Source of the DNA: Campylobacter concisus
GTDB lineage: Bacteria; Campylobacterota; Campylobacteria; Campylobacterales; Campylobacteraceae
Assembly: GCF_002913745.1 (NCBI RefSeq)
Contig: NZ_PPCG01000034.1
Span: 1-64,000 of the forward strand
Direction of reading: 5' to 3'
DNA length: 64,000 nt
Position 1 is the first letter of the stretch. Every line of letters starts with the position of its first letter. The notes under the pieces are model-generated. The model was given only the letters and a program-made list of their open reading frames with translations. It searched no databases and had not been told where the DNA came from. A program made the position numbers and the translations under genes. This document shows, one piece after another, positions 10,472-19,580 of this stretch.

Positions 10472-12007
10472 ATGTCTGAGATGGATTTTGTTGATTGGTC
10501 TAGGGCTCAGTTTGCGCTGACTGCCATTTACCACTTTTTGTTTGTCCCGCTTACGTTGGGGCTAAGTTTTATTATCGCCATTATGGAGACGATATATGTC
10601 AAAACTGGCGATAAAGTCTGGCTTGAGATAACGAAATTTTGGCTAAAGCTCTTTGGTATAAATTTCGCTATCGGTGTGGCAACTGGCATCATTATGGAGT
10701 TTGAGTTTGGTACAAACTGGGCGAATTATAGCTGGTTTGTAGGCGATATATTTGGCGCTCCACTTGCGATTGAAGGCTTGCTAGCATTTTTCATGGAGAG
10801 TACATTTTTTGCCATTATGTTTTTTGGCTGGGATAAAGTTAGCAAGAAATTTCACCTATTTTCAACTTGGCTTGTCGCGATCGGTTCAAATTTAAGCGCA
10901 CTTTGGATCTTGATCGCAAATGGCTGGATGCAGTATCCAATAGGCATGAAATTTAACCCAGATACCGCTAGAATGGAGATGCAAAATTTCTTCGAAGTCG
11001 CACTAAATCCACTTGGCATAACTAAATTTTTACACACAGTAACTAGCGGCTACACTATCTCGGCTCTTTTTGTGATAGGAATTTCAGCTTGGTTTTTGAT
11101 CCAAAAACGCCACATCTTACTAGCTAAAAAAAGCATCGTCGTTGCTAGTGCATTTGGCCTTATCACATCGGCATTTTTACTACTTAGCGGCGATGAAAGC
11201 GCATATCTTGCAGCTCAAAAGCAGCCTATGAAGCTTGCTGCAATGGAGGGACTTTATAATGGCGAGAAAAACGCTGGTCTAGTTGCCGCTGGTATTTTAA
11301 ACCTAGCTAAAGAGCTTGGCGACGAGAGCGAGCCATTTTTGCTTGAGATAAAGGTGCCTTACGCACTTGGCATTATGGCAAACAGAGAGCTTGACTCATT
11401 TACACCAGGTATAAATGACCTACTTTATGGCAATAGCGAGCACAATCTAATAAGCGTAGAAGAGAAGATGGCAAAAGGCAAAGTAGCTATCGAAGCTCTC
11501 AAAAACTACAAAGAAGCCAAAAAAGCAAATGACGAGAGCCTAATGAAAACTTCTCTTTCAAATTTAGAAAGTAACCTAAATTTCTTAGGATATGGCTATC
11601 TTAAAGACGCAAAAGAGGCTGTGCCACCAGTTGCGCTTACATTTTATAGCTTCCATATCATGGTCGCTCTTGGCACTTACTTCATAGCTCTTTTTGCTAT
11701 TACGCTCTATCTAAATCTCTCAAGAAAATATAAATTTGAAAACATAAGAGCGTTTTTGTGGATCTGCCTCTTTACCATACCGCTTGGCTACATCGCAGCT
11801 GAGGCTGGCTGGATAGTAGCAGAGGTCGGTCGTCAGCCATGGGTGATACAAGATCTCATGACCGTTGGCGTTGGAGCTACAAATTTATCTGACTCAAATA
11901 TCAAAATTTCATTTATATTATTTGCTGTTTTATTTACGGTCTTGCTGATAGCCGAGATCAAAATCATGCTTAAGCAAATAAAGATAGGATTTAACGACCA
12001 TGCATAG
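10472..12007 (+). CDS. cydA: Cytochrome bd-type quinol oxidase subunit I
   Basis: The 511-residue haem-bearing subunit of the terminal oxidase that reduces O2 with quinol, suited to low oxygen. Haem ligand candidates are the N-terminal His in AIYHFLFVPLTLG and the conserved Met region; the signature EVGRQPW is near residue 453. Nine hydrophobic helices are visible, with a Q-loop between about 250 and 380 lacking the long insertion of E. coli-type enzymes. It overlaps cydB by 8 bases. Confidence 0.95.
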   Translation: MSEMDFVDWSRAQFALTAIYHFLFVPLTLGLSFIIAIMETIYVKTGDKVWLEITKFWLKLFGINFAIGVATGIIMEFEFGTNWANYSWFVGDIFGAPLAIEGLLAFFMESTFFAIMFFGWDKVSKKFHLFSTWLVAIGSNLSALWILIANGWMQYPIGMKFNPDTARMEMQNFFEVALNPLGITKFLHTVTSGYTISALFVIGISAWFLIQKRHILLAKKSIVVASAFGLITSAFLLLSGDESAYLAAQKQPMKLAAMEGLYNGEKNAGLVAAGILNLAKELGDESEPFLLEIKVPYALGIMANRELDSFTPGINDLLYGNSEHNLISVEEKMAKGKVAIEALKNYKEAKKANDESLMKTSLSNLESNLNFLGYGYLKDAKEAVPPVALTFYSFHIMVALGTYFIALFAITLYLNLSRKYKFENIRAFLWICLFTIPLGYIAAEAGWIVAEVGRQPWVIQDLMTVGVGATNLSDSNIKISFILFAVLFTVLLIAEIKIMLKQIKIGFNDHA

Positions 12008-13124
12008 TTTAAGCTTAGAAAATTTACAAATTTATTGGTGGTTTATAGTTAGCCTTCTTGGCGGACTTTTAGTCTTTATGATGTTTGTTCAAGGCGGCCA
12101 GTCGCTCATCTTTAGCCTTGGCAAAGACGAGCTTAAAAAAGATATGCTCATAAATTCTATCGGTAGAAAATGGGAACTTACATTTACGACGCTTGTTATG
12201 TTTGGTGGTGCGTGCTTTGCAGCGTTCCCACTATTTTACGCTACTAGTTTTGGCGGCGCTTACTGGGTTTGGCTGGCTATTTTGTTTTGCTTTATCATCC
12301 AAGCTGTAAGCTACGAGTACCGCAAAAAGCCTGATAACTTCTTAGGCGCTAGAACTTATGAAATTTTCCTTTTCATAAATGGCTCACTTGGCGTTATACT
12401 TATTGGCATGGCAGTTAGTACATTCTTTAGCGGTAGTGACTTTGTGTTAAATGAGCACAACTTTGTCGAGTGGAAGACTCCATTTCGCGGTCTTGAAGCA
12501 CTAGCAAATCCTTACTTGTATTTGCTTGGCATAGCGATGTTTTTCTTATCTCGCGTAGGTGGCTGCTTATATCTTATAAACAACATCGCTGATGGCGAGT
12601 TTATACAAAACGCTAGAAAACAGCTGCTTATCAACACCGTGCTATTCTTGCCATTTTTCTTAGGATTTCTTGCGTGGATACTTACAAAAGATGGCTTTGC
12701 ATACGACGCAAACGGCGTAGTTAGCCTTGTGCCTTACAAATACGCTATAAATTTGATCGAGATGCCTATCGTTGGCATATTGCTTCTTGTTGGCGTTGTT
12801 TTGGTACTTGTTGGAATTTTCCAAGGGGCATTTACAAAAAGTATCCGTGGAATTTTTGCTTACGGCGTTGGCGTAACACTAGCTGTGACTGCGCTATTTT
12901 TGATAACAGGCCTAAATGGCACAGCATTTTATCCATCATTTAGCGACCTTGCTAGCTCGTTAACTATCAAAAATGCAAGCTCTAGCCACTATACACTTGG
13001 AGTTATGGCATATGTTAGCTTGCTAGTACCAGTAGTGCTTACTTATATCATCGTCGTCTGGCGAGCGATAGATAGCAAGAAGATCACGCAAGATGAGATC
13101 AAAAACGATCATCACGCATACTAA
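12000..13124 (+). CDS. cydB: Cytochrome bd-type quinol oxidase subunit II
   Basis: A 374-residue polytopic subunit with the CydB pattern: an N-terminal WWFIVSLLGGLLVFMMFVQGG, many helices, and the conserved GLNGTAFYPS near residue 303. It pairs with CydA in the inner membrane. The ATG overlaps the end of cydA by 8 bases, and a 33-residue membrane ORF follows nine bases after its stop. Confidence 0.95.
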   Translation: MHSLSLENLQIYWWFIVSLLGGLLVFMMFVQGGQSLIFSLGKDELKKDMLINSIGRKWELTFTTLVMFGGACFAAFPLFYATSFGGAYWVWLAILFCFIIQAVSYEYRKKPDNFLGARTYEIFLFINGSLGVILIGMAVSTFFSGSDFVLNEHNFVEWKTPFRGLEALANPYLYLLGIAMFFLSRVGGCLYLINNIADGEFIQNARKQLLINTVLFLPFFLGFLAWILTKDGFAYDANGVVSLVPYKYAINLIEMPIVGILLLVGVVLVLVGIFQGAFTKSIRGIFAYGVGVTLAVTALFLITGLNGTAFYPSFSDLASSLTIKNASSSHYTLGVMAYVSLLVPVVLTYIIVVWRAIDSKKITQDEIKNDHHAY

Positions 13125-13133
13125 GGATAAAAG

Positions 13134-13235
13134 ATGTTAGAAGCAGGAATTTTTTTGATACTTTGGCCAGTGACATTGTTTGCTAGCTATAAATTTGTTC
13201 TTTTTTCTCTTAAGAAATTTGACGCAAATAACTAA
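13134..13235 (+). CDS. 33-residue single-TM protein, candidate CydX-like subunit
   Basis: ATG at 13134 to TAA at 13233-13235. The product begins MLEAGIFLILWPVTLFASYK and ends FSLKKFDANN, giving one TM helix with a positively charged exit. It follows cydB after nine bases, has the Shine-Dalgarno AAGGAT, and lies before the operon terminator. The E. coli bd oxidase needs the small subunit CydX (37 residues), also encoded after cydB. I see no clear sequence match to CydX, so the role rests on size, topology and position. Confidence 0.65.
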   Translation: MLEAGIFLILWPVTLFASYKFVLFSLKKFDANN

Positions 13236-13262
13236 AATTTAGGGGCATTTGCTCCTAAATTT
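13235..13262 (+). terminator. Terminator of the cydAB operon
   Basis: A 12-bp stem (AAATTTAGGGGC with GCTCCTAAATTT, one G-T pair) and loop ATTT starts at the last base of the 33-residue ORF. It closes the DUF4492-cydA-cydB-small ORF unit. Confidence 0.7.
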
Positions 13263-13322
13263 ATATAGATAAACAACTCTTACAAAAATCCATGAAATAA
13301 AAATTATATAAGCATAATATTT

Positions 13323-13346
13323 GGTGTGAGACCCCTCTCTCACACC
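13323..13346. terminator. Inverted repeat beside the degraded gene
   Basis: GGTGTGAGA/TCTCACACC, a perfect 9-bp stem with a 6-base loop, placed 8 bases beyond the stop of the minus-strand frameshifted gene. A T-tract is weak on both sides, so it may be a terminator or a relic. Confidence 0.5.
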
Positions 13347-13353
13347 GAGTGTA

Positions 13354-13705
13354 TTAATTATTATGTTGAAATTTATAAATTTCTTCTTTGAGGCTAGTTA
13401 GGTCAAAATTTATCGCTCGCTCTAGCTCTAGCAAGCTTACATCTTCATCTATCTCAAGAGCCATCGCTATCTCGTTTAGCTCTTTTGCTTCCTCATTTGC
13501 AAGGATTGCGCTCTTAAAACTAGCCTCATCTATCTGGCCAAATTTTAAAAAGATCGATTTAAATTTATTTTTTAAAATTTCTCTACTTAGCTTTTTATCT
13601 TCTAAAGCCTTCTTCGTGCCGCCATTTCTGTTACAGGTTCTAAATATAAAATCTATTGTTTCATTTACTTCATCGAGTAAATTTTTGTTTTTTTACTTTG
13701 CACAT
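13354..13705 (-). pseudogene. Frameshifted small gene of unknown family
   Basis: The minus-strand frame that ends with TAA at 13354 is strongly protein-like for about 107 codons (for example LLDEVNETIDFIF, KKALEDKKLSREILKNKF and MALEIDEDVSLLELERAI) but has no ATG, GTG or TTG near its beginning and a stop directly upstream. An ATG at 13703-13705 (MCKVK) leads into it only if the run of seven A (T at 13688-13694) were six. So it is a frameshifted gene, a possible slippage site, or a sequencing error. I do not recognise the acidic, helical product. Confidence 0.55.
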
Positions 13706-13750
13706 ATCCGATTTCTTCAGTGCAAACAAATGAACAAAGTATCTTCTTGA

Positions 13751-14065
13751 TATAAATTAATCTCAAAAATATTTTATGATTAACTCTTTGATTTGTATAT
13801 TATTATATCTAGGTACGACAAAGCCTTTTAAATTGGTATTTGTGACATATGTGACAATTTAAGTTATCAATTTATATATCATTTTGATCAAAATGAAGCA
13901 AATTTCATTTTATACGTCTTATCTTTTAAGAGAGAGTTAAATTTAACGTGTTATTTGCGTTATAAAACTTATTAAAAATTTTCTTTTAAATTTTGTAAAA
14001 ACTTTTAAAATTTTTGATACTTTAGATGTGATAAAATCCTCTCAAATTTTAAAAAAGGATCAAAT
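13751..14065. other. AT-rich leader region of ilvD
   Basis: 315 bases with no supportable ORF. The last 30 bases contain a plausible -10 (GATAAAAT, near 14030) and the Shine-Dalgarno AAAAAAGGATC for ilvD. I saw no leader peptide rich in branched-chain residues and no clear T-box or attenuator. Confidence 0.4.
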
Positions 14066-15739
14066 TTGAGAAGCGATATAATCAAAAAAGGCTACACAAG
14101 AGCCCCACACCGCTCACTTTTACGCGCGACTGGACTAAAAGACGAGGACTTTGCTAAGCCATTTATCGGCGTTGCAAACAGCTTTATAGAGATTATTCCT
14201 GGGCACTTTTTCTTAAACAAATACGCACAAATTTTAAAAGACGAAATTCGCAAAAATGGCTGTGTGCCGTTTGAGTTTAACTGCATCGGCGTGGATGACG
14301 GCATAGCGATGGGGCATGGGGGCATGCTATATAGCTTGCCTAGCCGCGAGATCATCGCAAATTCTATCGAGACCGTGATGAATGCGCACGCACTTGACGC
14401 GCTTGTTTGTATGCCAAACTGCGACAAGATCGTCCCTGGCATGGTTATGGGTGCTTTAAGGGTCAATGTCCCGACCATTTTCGTAAGCGGCGGCCCGATG
14501 AAAAAAGGTCACACAAAAGATGGCAGGCCGATCGATCTTGCGACTGCGTTTGAGGCGGTTGGTAAATTTGAGACCAAAGAGATAGACGAGGCTGAGCTAA
14601 GAGATATCGAGTGCAATGCATGTCCAAGTGGCGGCAGCTGTAGCGGTATGTTTACAGCAAATTCTATGAACACACTTTGCGAAGCGATGGGCATAGCGCT
14701 CCCTGGCAACGGCACCATCCTAGCACTAACTCCAGAGCGTGAGGAGCTCATCAGGCAGGCTGCTCGCAGGATCTGTCAGATCGCCCTTGATGAGAAATTT
14801 AAGATAAGAAACATACTAAATGAAAAGGCGATCCGCAACGCACTTGTCGTTGATATGGCGATGGGTGGCAGCAGCAACACCGTCCTTCACATGTTAGCTA
14901 TCTCAAGAGAAGCTGGCGTAAATTTAGACATCAAAGAGCTAAACAAGATCAGCCAAAACATCGCTCACATCGCTAAGATCAGCCCAAGCTTGCCAAACGT
15001 GCACATGGAGGATGTCGGCAGAGCTGGCGGTATGAATGCGGTGATAAAAGAAATTTCACGCAGAGACCATGGCATGCTAAATTTGGACAACCTAACAGTT
15101 AGCGGCGAAACTTTGGGCGAGCGCGTACGTGCCAGCGACATCAAAGACGAAAGCGTTATCCACAAAGTGGAAAATGCCTATTCGCAAGTTGGCGGACTTG
15201 CCATTTTGTTTGGAAATTTAGCCGAGCAAGGCTGTGTCATCAAGACAGCTGGCATCGTTGGCGAGCGTAAATTTAGCGGCAAAGCGGTCTGCTTTAACTC
15301 ACAAGATGAAGCGATAGCTGGCATCTCAAGTGGCAAAGTAGATAAAGGCGACGTCGTCGTCATACGTTACGAAGGCCCACGTGGAGGCCCTGGCATGCAA
15401 GAGATGCTAAGCCCTACTTCGCTCATCATGGGACGAGGACTTGGCGCAGACGTGGCGCTCATCACAGATGGTCGCTTTAGCGGGGCGACAAGGGGTCTAA
15501 GCATCGGCCATGTAAGTCCAGAAGCAGCCGAGGGCGGCATGATAGGCTTGCTACAAGATGGCGACATCATCGATATAGACGTCGATAAATACGAGATAAA
15601 CGTTCGCCTAAGCGAAGCTGAGATAGCAAAGAGAAGAGCGGAATTTAAACCAGTCGATAAGGCGCTAACCTCTCGCTGGCTAAGGCAGTATCAAAAACTA
15701 GTCACAAACGCAAGCAACGGAGCGATATTAGAGGCGTAA
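14066..15739 (+). CDS. ilvD: Dihydroxy-acid dehydratase
   Basis: An Fe-S enzyme for the third common step of valine and isoleucine synthesis; also feeds leucine and pantothenate. Cluster-binding motifs are visible as [12 protein letters not shown] (about 118-129) and [17 protein letters not shown] (about 190-206); a further Cys is in [30 protein letters not shown] and [13 protein letters not shown] are also typical. The start is TTG with AAAAAGGA upstream. At 557 residues it has the usual length. It stands alone, without other ilv genes nearby. Confidence 0.96.
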   Translation: MRSDIIKKGYTRAPHRSLLRATGLKDEDFAKPFIGVANSFIEIIPGHFFLNKYAQILKDEIRKNGCVPFEFNCIGVDDGIAMGHGGMLYSLPSREIIANSIETVMNAHALDALVCMPNCDKIVPGMVMGALRVNVPTIFVSGGPMKKGHTKDGRPIDLATAFEAVGKFETKEIDEAELRDIECNACPSGGSCSGMFTANSMNTLCEAMGIALPGNGTILALTPEREELIRQAARRICQIALDEKFKIRNILNEKAIRNALVVDMAMGGSSNTVLHMLAISREAGVNLDIKELNKISQNIAHIAKISPSLPNVHMEDVGRAGGMNAVIKEISRRDHGMLNLDNLTVSGETLGERVRASDIKDESVIHKVENAYSQVGGLAILFGNLAEQGCVIKTAGIVGERKFSGKAVCFNSQDEAIAGISSGKVDKGDVVVIRYEGPRGGPGMQEMLSPTSLIMGRGLGADVALITDGRFSGATRGLSIGHVSPEAAEGGMIGLLQDGDIIDIDVDKYEINVRLSEAEIAKRRAEFKPVDKALTSRWLRQYQKLVTNASNGAILEA

Positions 15740-15752
15740 GCTAAAAACTATC

Positions 15753-15783
15753 AAATTTAAGCCTAAATTTTAGGCTTAAATTT
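15753..15783. terminator. Bidirectional terminator between ilvD and thiD
   Basis: A perfect 13-bp inverted repeat (AAATTTAAGCCTA and TAGGCTTAAATTT) with a 5-base loop lies between the two convergent genes and touches the thiD stop codon. Confidence 0.8.
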
Positions 15784-16519
15784 ACTTCACCCCATGCCAA
15801 AGTAGGCGGTTTTTGCCTAGTTTTGTATCGATACTCTCTTTTATAACCTGACAAATATACTCTTTTGAAAGCCCTATGGCCTCCTCCAAGCTCTTACCCT
15901 TTGCAATGTAGCAAGCAAGTGCTGTTGAGAAAGTGCAACCAGTGCCGCTCATCACAAGCGGGTTAGCAAGCGGAGTTTTGAAATTTTGCAGTGAGCCATC
16001 TTTTCTATAAAGCGTATCTATGCTGCTATCCTCACTTACATGTTTTTTCACGATGATATCGCAAGGCAGATCTTTGAAATTCCCTCCAAAAAGGACATTT
16101 GCCTCGTCTAAATTTGGCGTGGCGACGGTAGCAAGCTTCATTAGCTCCTTTAGCTTCTCTACTGCGCTATCTTTTATGAGTTTGTGGCCGCTCTTTGAGA
16201 CGCAGACTGGATCAAGCACGATCTTGCACTTTTGGGTGAGCAAAAACTCATGCACCACGTCCATTATCTCCTCGCTAAAGAGCATGCCGATCTTTATGGC
16301 ATCAAAGCTAAATTCCTCAGCAAGCGTGCAAAGCTCGTCTTTAACAAAGCTAGATTCAAGACAAACTACGCTTTTTATCGCGTCTGTGGTCTCAGCAACT
16401 AGCGAAGTAACCGCCGTTGCGCTGTAACAATTTAACCTAGCACATGTCTTTATATCGGCTTGAAGCCCTGCTGTGCCGCTATTGCAAGAGCCTGCGATGA
16501 TTAGAATTTTTTTCATCAT
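15782..16519 (-). CDS. thiD: Hydroxymethylpyrimidine/phosphomethylpyrimidine kinase
   Basis: Phosphorylates HMP and HMP-P in thiamine synthesis. The ribokinase-fold N-terminus IAGSCNSGTAGLQADIKTC (about 8-26) matches the ThiD pattern, with Cys where many family members have Asp. Seen further: DPVCVSKSGHKLI, TPNLDEANVLFGG and the anion hole and catalytic region SGTGCTFSTALAC. Two ATGs occur in tandem; the second is better spaced from AAAGGA. No other thi genes are adjacent. Confidence 0.9.
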   Translation of the reverse strand: MMKKILIIAGSCNSGTAGLQADIKTCARLNCYSATAVTSLVAETTDAIKSVVCLESSFVKDELCTLAEEFSFDAIKIGMLFSEEIMDVVHEFLLTQKCKIVLDPVCVSKSGHKLIKDSAVEKLKELMKLATVATPNLDEANVLFGGNFKDLPCDIIVKKHVSEDSSIDTLYRKDGSLQNFKTPLANPLVMSGTGCTFSTALACYIAKGKSLEEAIGLSKEYICQVIKESIDTKLGKNRLLWHGVK

Positions 16520-16581
16520 TTTCCTTTTGTAAATTTTAGCTTATTATAAGAGATGTTAGTTAAATTTGAGTTTTTAAAAGG

Positions 16582-16603
16582 ATTTGAGCCAAGCGGCTCA
16601 AAT
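16582..16603 (-). terminator. Terminator after the retention-module-like gene
   Basis: A perfect 9-bp stem (ATTTGAGCC/GGCTCAAAT) with loop AAGC directly follows the stop codon at 16604. Read on the minus strand it continues into CCTTTTAAAAA. Confidence 0.7.
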
Positions 16604-17140
16604 TTATGAAAGTTTGTTTAGATCGTTATCAATCTCGATATATATCGTAGTTGCGTCAAAATTTGCATGCTCATAAGAGTTATCTACTTTTAGCTCGTTT
16701 GAGTCAGATAAAATATCTTTGTTTACATTATATTTATCTGATAAATTTTCGTCAATCTCTTGACTATTAGTACTACTCTCTATCTCTTTTACCTCTATTT
16801 TTGTGAGTATATCTTCTACTTTTTCGTTCATATGATCAAGTATATCAGTATAGTTCTCTCCAATAAGTGCTCTAAAAAGCGCATCAGTATCGATACTATT
16901 TTCAGCGCTAGTATCAGCACTTACCACGCTACTATCAAGCCATATCGTGTCATATCCACTTAAAGATATATCATTGCCATCTAATGCCGTAATAGTCACA
17001 CTAGCACTCTGGCTCTCGCCTTTTATGCTCTCTCCAATATAAACCTCATCATTTACATTTAGAACTCTTATGTGATCATTTTTATCTATCGCTATAACAT
17101 CAGATGTGACGCTTTTTACCTTACCAGCTATAGCTGTCAT
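16604..17140 (-). CDS. LapA-type retention-module-like small protein
   Basis: A 178-residue acidic protein without a signal peptide. Its first 75 residues (IAGKVKSVTSDVIAIDKND, VLNVNDEVYIGESI, ITALDGNDISLSGYDTIWLD) resemble the N-terminal retention module of LapA-type RTX adhesins, the part that holds giant adhesins in the outer membrane. The remaining 100 residues are acidic and low in complexity, and there are no repeats, RTX motifs or type I secretion signal. It may be a truncated adhesin or a stand-alone protein. It lies 44 bases after a response regulator, in the same direction, with its own AAGGAA site. The family call is from memory of the motif. Confidence 0.5.
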   Translation of the reverse strand: MTAIAGKVKSVTSDVIAIDKNDHIRVLNVNDEVYIGESIKGESQSASVTITALDGNDISLSGYDTIWLDSSVVSADTSAENSIDTDALFRALIGENYTDILDHMNEKVEDILTKIEVKEIESSTNSQEIDENLSDKYNVNKDILSDSNELKVDNSYEHANFDATTIYIEIDNDLNKLS

Positions 17141-17184
17141 CTTTATTCCTTATTTTTGATTTTGATGTATTTTAGTATTTTTTA

Positions 17185-17880
17185 TCAAATTTGTATATTG
17201 TACTCAGGTACAACTAAGATATACCCACTCTCGCTGATATTTTTAAATTTCAAGCCAAGCTCGCGTTTTAGGCGAAGCACGACATTTTGTATCGCAGCCT
17301 TGCTCACCTCGGTGCTATCATAGACAAATTCCTCTATCATCTCGTAGGTGACAAGCTTGTTTAGGTTGTAAGCAAATAGCCAAAATATCTTATTTTGCAA
17401 AAAGCTAAGGTATAGCTCGCTGCCGTTTTTATAAATTTTCTCTCTTTTTAAATTTATGCTCACCTCATCACTTAAGCGCACTAGCTTCTCATCTCGCTCA
17501 AAGCTTAGGCTTATTAACATCGATCTAAGATCCTTTATATCGATAGGTTTTTTCAAAAACAAGGTCGCACCCTGCTCATAGCTCTTGATCAAATTTTCAT
17601 CGCTATCATAAGAGGTAAAGACGATAAATTTCTGATGAGGTTTTAGCTTTTTTATCTCATTCATCATCTCAAAGCCATTTAGCACTGGCATGTGAATGTC
17701 GCTCATCACGATGTCAAAGCCTTGTTTTTTAAATTTCTCCAGTCCATCTTGCCCATCTTTTGCGCCTACGACCTGATCGCAGTATGGCTTAAGTCCAGTG
17801 ATGATGAGCTCCCTTGCCATCTCGTCATCTTCAGCTACTAAGATAGATACTTTTTTTAAAATTTCTAACGCCTCTTGCAT
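17185..17880 (-). CDS. Response regulator with winged-helix output domain
   Basis: 231 residues. The receiver domain has the acidic pocket E17-D18-D19, the phospho-acceptor D61 (IVMSDIHMPVLNGFEM), the switch Thr in VFTSYDSD, and the Lys in LFLKKPID. The C-terminal 100 residues form an OmpR-like DNA-binding domain (AAIQNVVLRLKRELG, ISESGYILV). It lies 3 bases after the histidine kinase gene and is surely its partner. Its targets are unknown; the gene that follows encodes the retention-module-like protein and is a natural first candidate. Confidence 0.88.
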   Translation of the reverse strand: MQEALEILKKVSILVAEDDEMARELIITGLKPYCDQVVGAKDGQDGLEKFKKQGFDIVMSDIHMPVLNGFEMMNEIKKLKPHQKFIVFTSYDSDENLIKSYEQGATLFLKKPIDIKDLRSMLISLSFERDEKLVRLSDEVSINLKREKIYKNGSELYLSFLQNKIFWLFAYNLNKLVTYEMIEEFVYDSTEVSKAAIQNVVLRLKRELGLKFKNISESGYILVVPEYNIQI

Positions 17881-17883
17881 CTT

Positions 17884-19533
17884 TTAACCCTTTAAATTCT
17901 TCTCAAAGCTTAGCTCAAAAATCGTTGGCTTTAGGTTGTGCACAAGCGTGATGTCGCCATTTAGCTTCTCGCGCGCGAGCTTTTTAGTAAAGTAAAGTCC
18001 TATGCCATTTCCTTGCTTTTTAGTCGTGTTTAGCCATGTAAAAATTTTCTTACTCATCTCGTAGCTCACGCCGCCACCATTATCATAAACGCCGATGTAG
18101 CACTTATCTTCAAAGCTTCTAAATTTTAGCTCTATGACGCGTTTTAGTGGCTCATCTTTGTAGCTCTCAACTAGTGAGTCTTTTGCGTTGTGGATTAGGA
18201 TTAGTAAAATTTGCTGGATGATGTTTTCTATCTGACAGACCTTCATCTCTTCAAAACCGCTAAATTTCACGCTCACATTTGCACGGCTGAGCTCTGTGTG
18301 CATAAGTGTTATTAAATTTCTAACGCTTGTTTGGATATCAAATTCGCTCACATTTTCAGCGCTTTTGTAAAAATTTCTAAAAATTTCGATTGTTTTTGAA
18401 AGTAGCTCAATCGAGCTTTGCCCTTTTTCTAGTAAATTTAAAAGCTCCTCATCGCTTAGCTTGCCCTCTTTTTTTAGCATTATCGCCGAGCTTAGCATCA
18501 GTTTTAGCGAATTTACTGGCTGGATGAACTGATGACTTATGCCACTTATGAGCTCTCCAGCCTCGCTCATCTTGGCTCTGTGCGCTAGCAAGGTCTCGTA
18601 CTCGTCTTGCACCTTTTTTATCTTGTTATACATGAAGTTGTGCAGGCTGTTTGCCAAAAATGCAAGTGCGACGAAGGCAAAGAGTAAATTTAGAGCGTTT
18701 TTTAGCGCCTCTCTTGTCATGGCTAAAATTTCTTCTTCGTTGTTTGTGCCAGCTCCGATAAACCAGTTCATCGTCGGTATCTCGGCTACTTGGATCAAAT
18801 TTTGCCCTATCTTTAGGCTAGTGATGTCCTCATCTTTTAAAAATAGCTCCTTAAATTTCTCCTCGATCTCTCTTTTAAGCGTCGCATCAGCCATCGATGT
18901 GAGGATCTCGCCGCTGTGAGTTACTAAAAATGAGTAAGAATTTGGCGCAAGGCTAAAGTTTTTGATGCTATCAAAGATAGTGCCTATGCGCACGACACCG
19001 CAAAGTGCCGCCTCAAATTTATCATCCTTTTCAACTGGCACGCATAAATTTAAAGTTGAGTCCTTTAAAATTTTATGATTTTGCATGAAATTTACGCTTG
19101 GGGCATTTGTATTTTTTGTCTCGACATACCAGATAAGCCCTGATCGCTCACGCTTTGACATCACCTCTTCTGATATCTTTTGCCCATCTACAAAGATCTC
19201 GCCATCCTCTCTTAGAAGCTGCATGAGATCAAATTCTTTTGCATTTTCTTTAAAGAGCTTTATGAAATTTGCCACCCTAGTATCGTCATCTATGATGCCA
19301 GAGTTTTGGATAAATTTTGACGCACGAATGAGTGAATTTAAGCGCTCATCAAGCCAAATTTGAAAGTTGCTAACGATGTTTTTACTAACTGCGATGTTGT
19401 TTTTATCAGATAGCTCGATGATCTTTTCTTTTGCTTTGTTGTAGCTATTTAGCCCAAGAAGCACGACAAAGAGACTTGCTAGCAAGATGATCGCATAAAT
19501 TTTAATATTTTGTGATTTTAAATTAATACCCAT
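17884..19533 (-). CDS. Sensor histidine kinase with periplasmic Cache domain
   Basis: 549 residues. TM helices at about 11-30 and 278-297 bracket a 240-residue periplasmic sensor of the double-Cache type (RSGLIWYVETKN, ALCGVVRIGTIF, FLVTHSGEILTS). A cytoplasmic DHp domain has the phospho-accepting H334 in GISHQFIQPVNSLK, followed by an ATPase domain with N box LILIHNAKDSL, G1 box VYDNGGGV and GNGIGLYF. Cache sensors bind small organic ligands; which one cannot be read here. It is the first gene of the unit with the response regulator. Confidence 0.88.
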   Translation of the reverse strand: MGINLKSQNIKIYAIILLASLFVVLLGLNSYNKAKEKIIELSDKNNIAVSKNIVSNFQIWLDERLNSLIRASKFIQNSGIIDDDTRVANFIKLFKENAKEFDLMQLLREDGEIFVDGQKISEEVMSKRERSGLIWYVETKNTNAPSVNFMQNHKILKDSTLNLCVPVEKDDKFEAALCGVVRIGTIFDSIKNFSLAPNSYSFLVTHSGEILTSMADATLKREIEEKFKELFLKDEDITSLKIGQNLIQVAEIPTMNWFIGAGTNNEEEILAMTREALKNALNLLFAFVALAFLANSLHNFMYNKIKKVQDEYETLLAHRAKMSEAGELISGISHQFIQPVNSLKLMLSSAIMLKKEGKLSDEELLNLLEKGQSSIELLSKTIEIFRNFYKSAENVSEFDIQTSVRNLITLMHTELSRANVSVKFSGFEEMKVCQIENIIQQILLILIHNAKDSLVESYKDEPLKRVIELKFRSFEDKCYIGVYDNGGGVSYEMSKKIFTWLNTTKKQGNGIGLYFTKKLAREKLNGDITLVHNLKPTIFELSFEKNLKG

Positions 19534-19580
19534 GCGCGCAGTATATCCTAAGTTAGCCCAAAAATAGGGCTAACTAAAAT

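Noticed and set aside
13388-13750. 120-codon plus-strand ORF rich in Ser and Phe.
   Set aside because: It is the shadow of the minus-strand protein-like frame at 13354-13705; composition is typical of an antisense frame.
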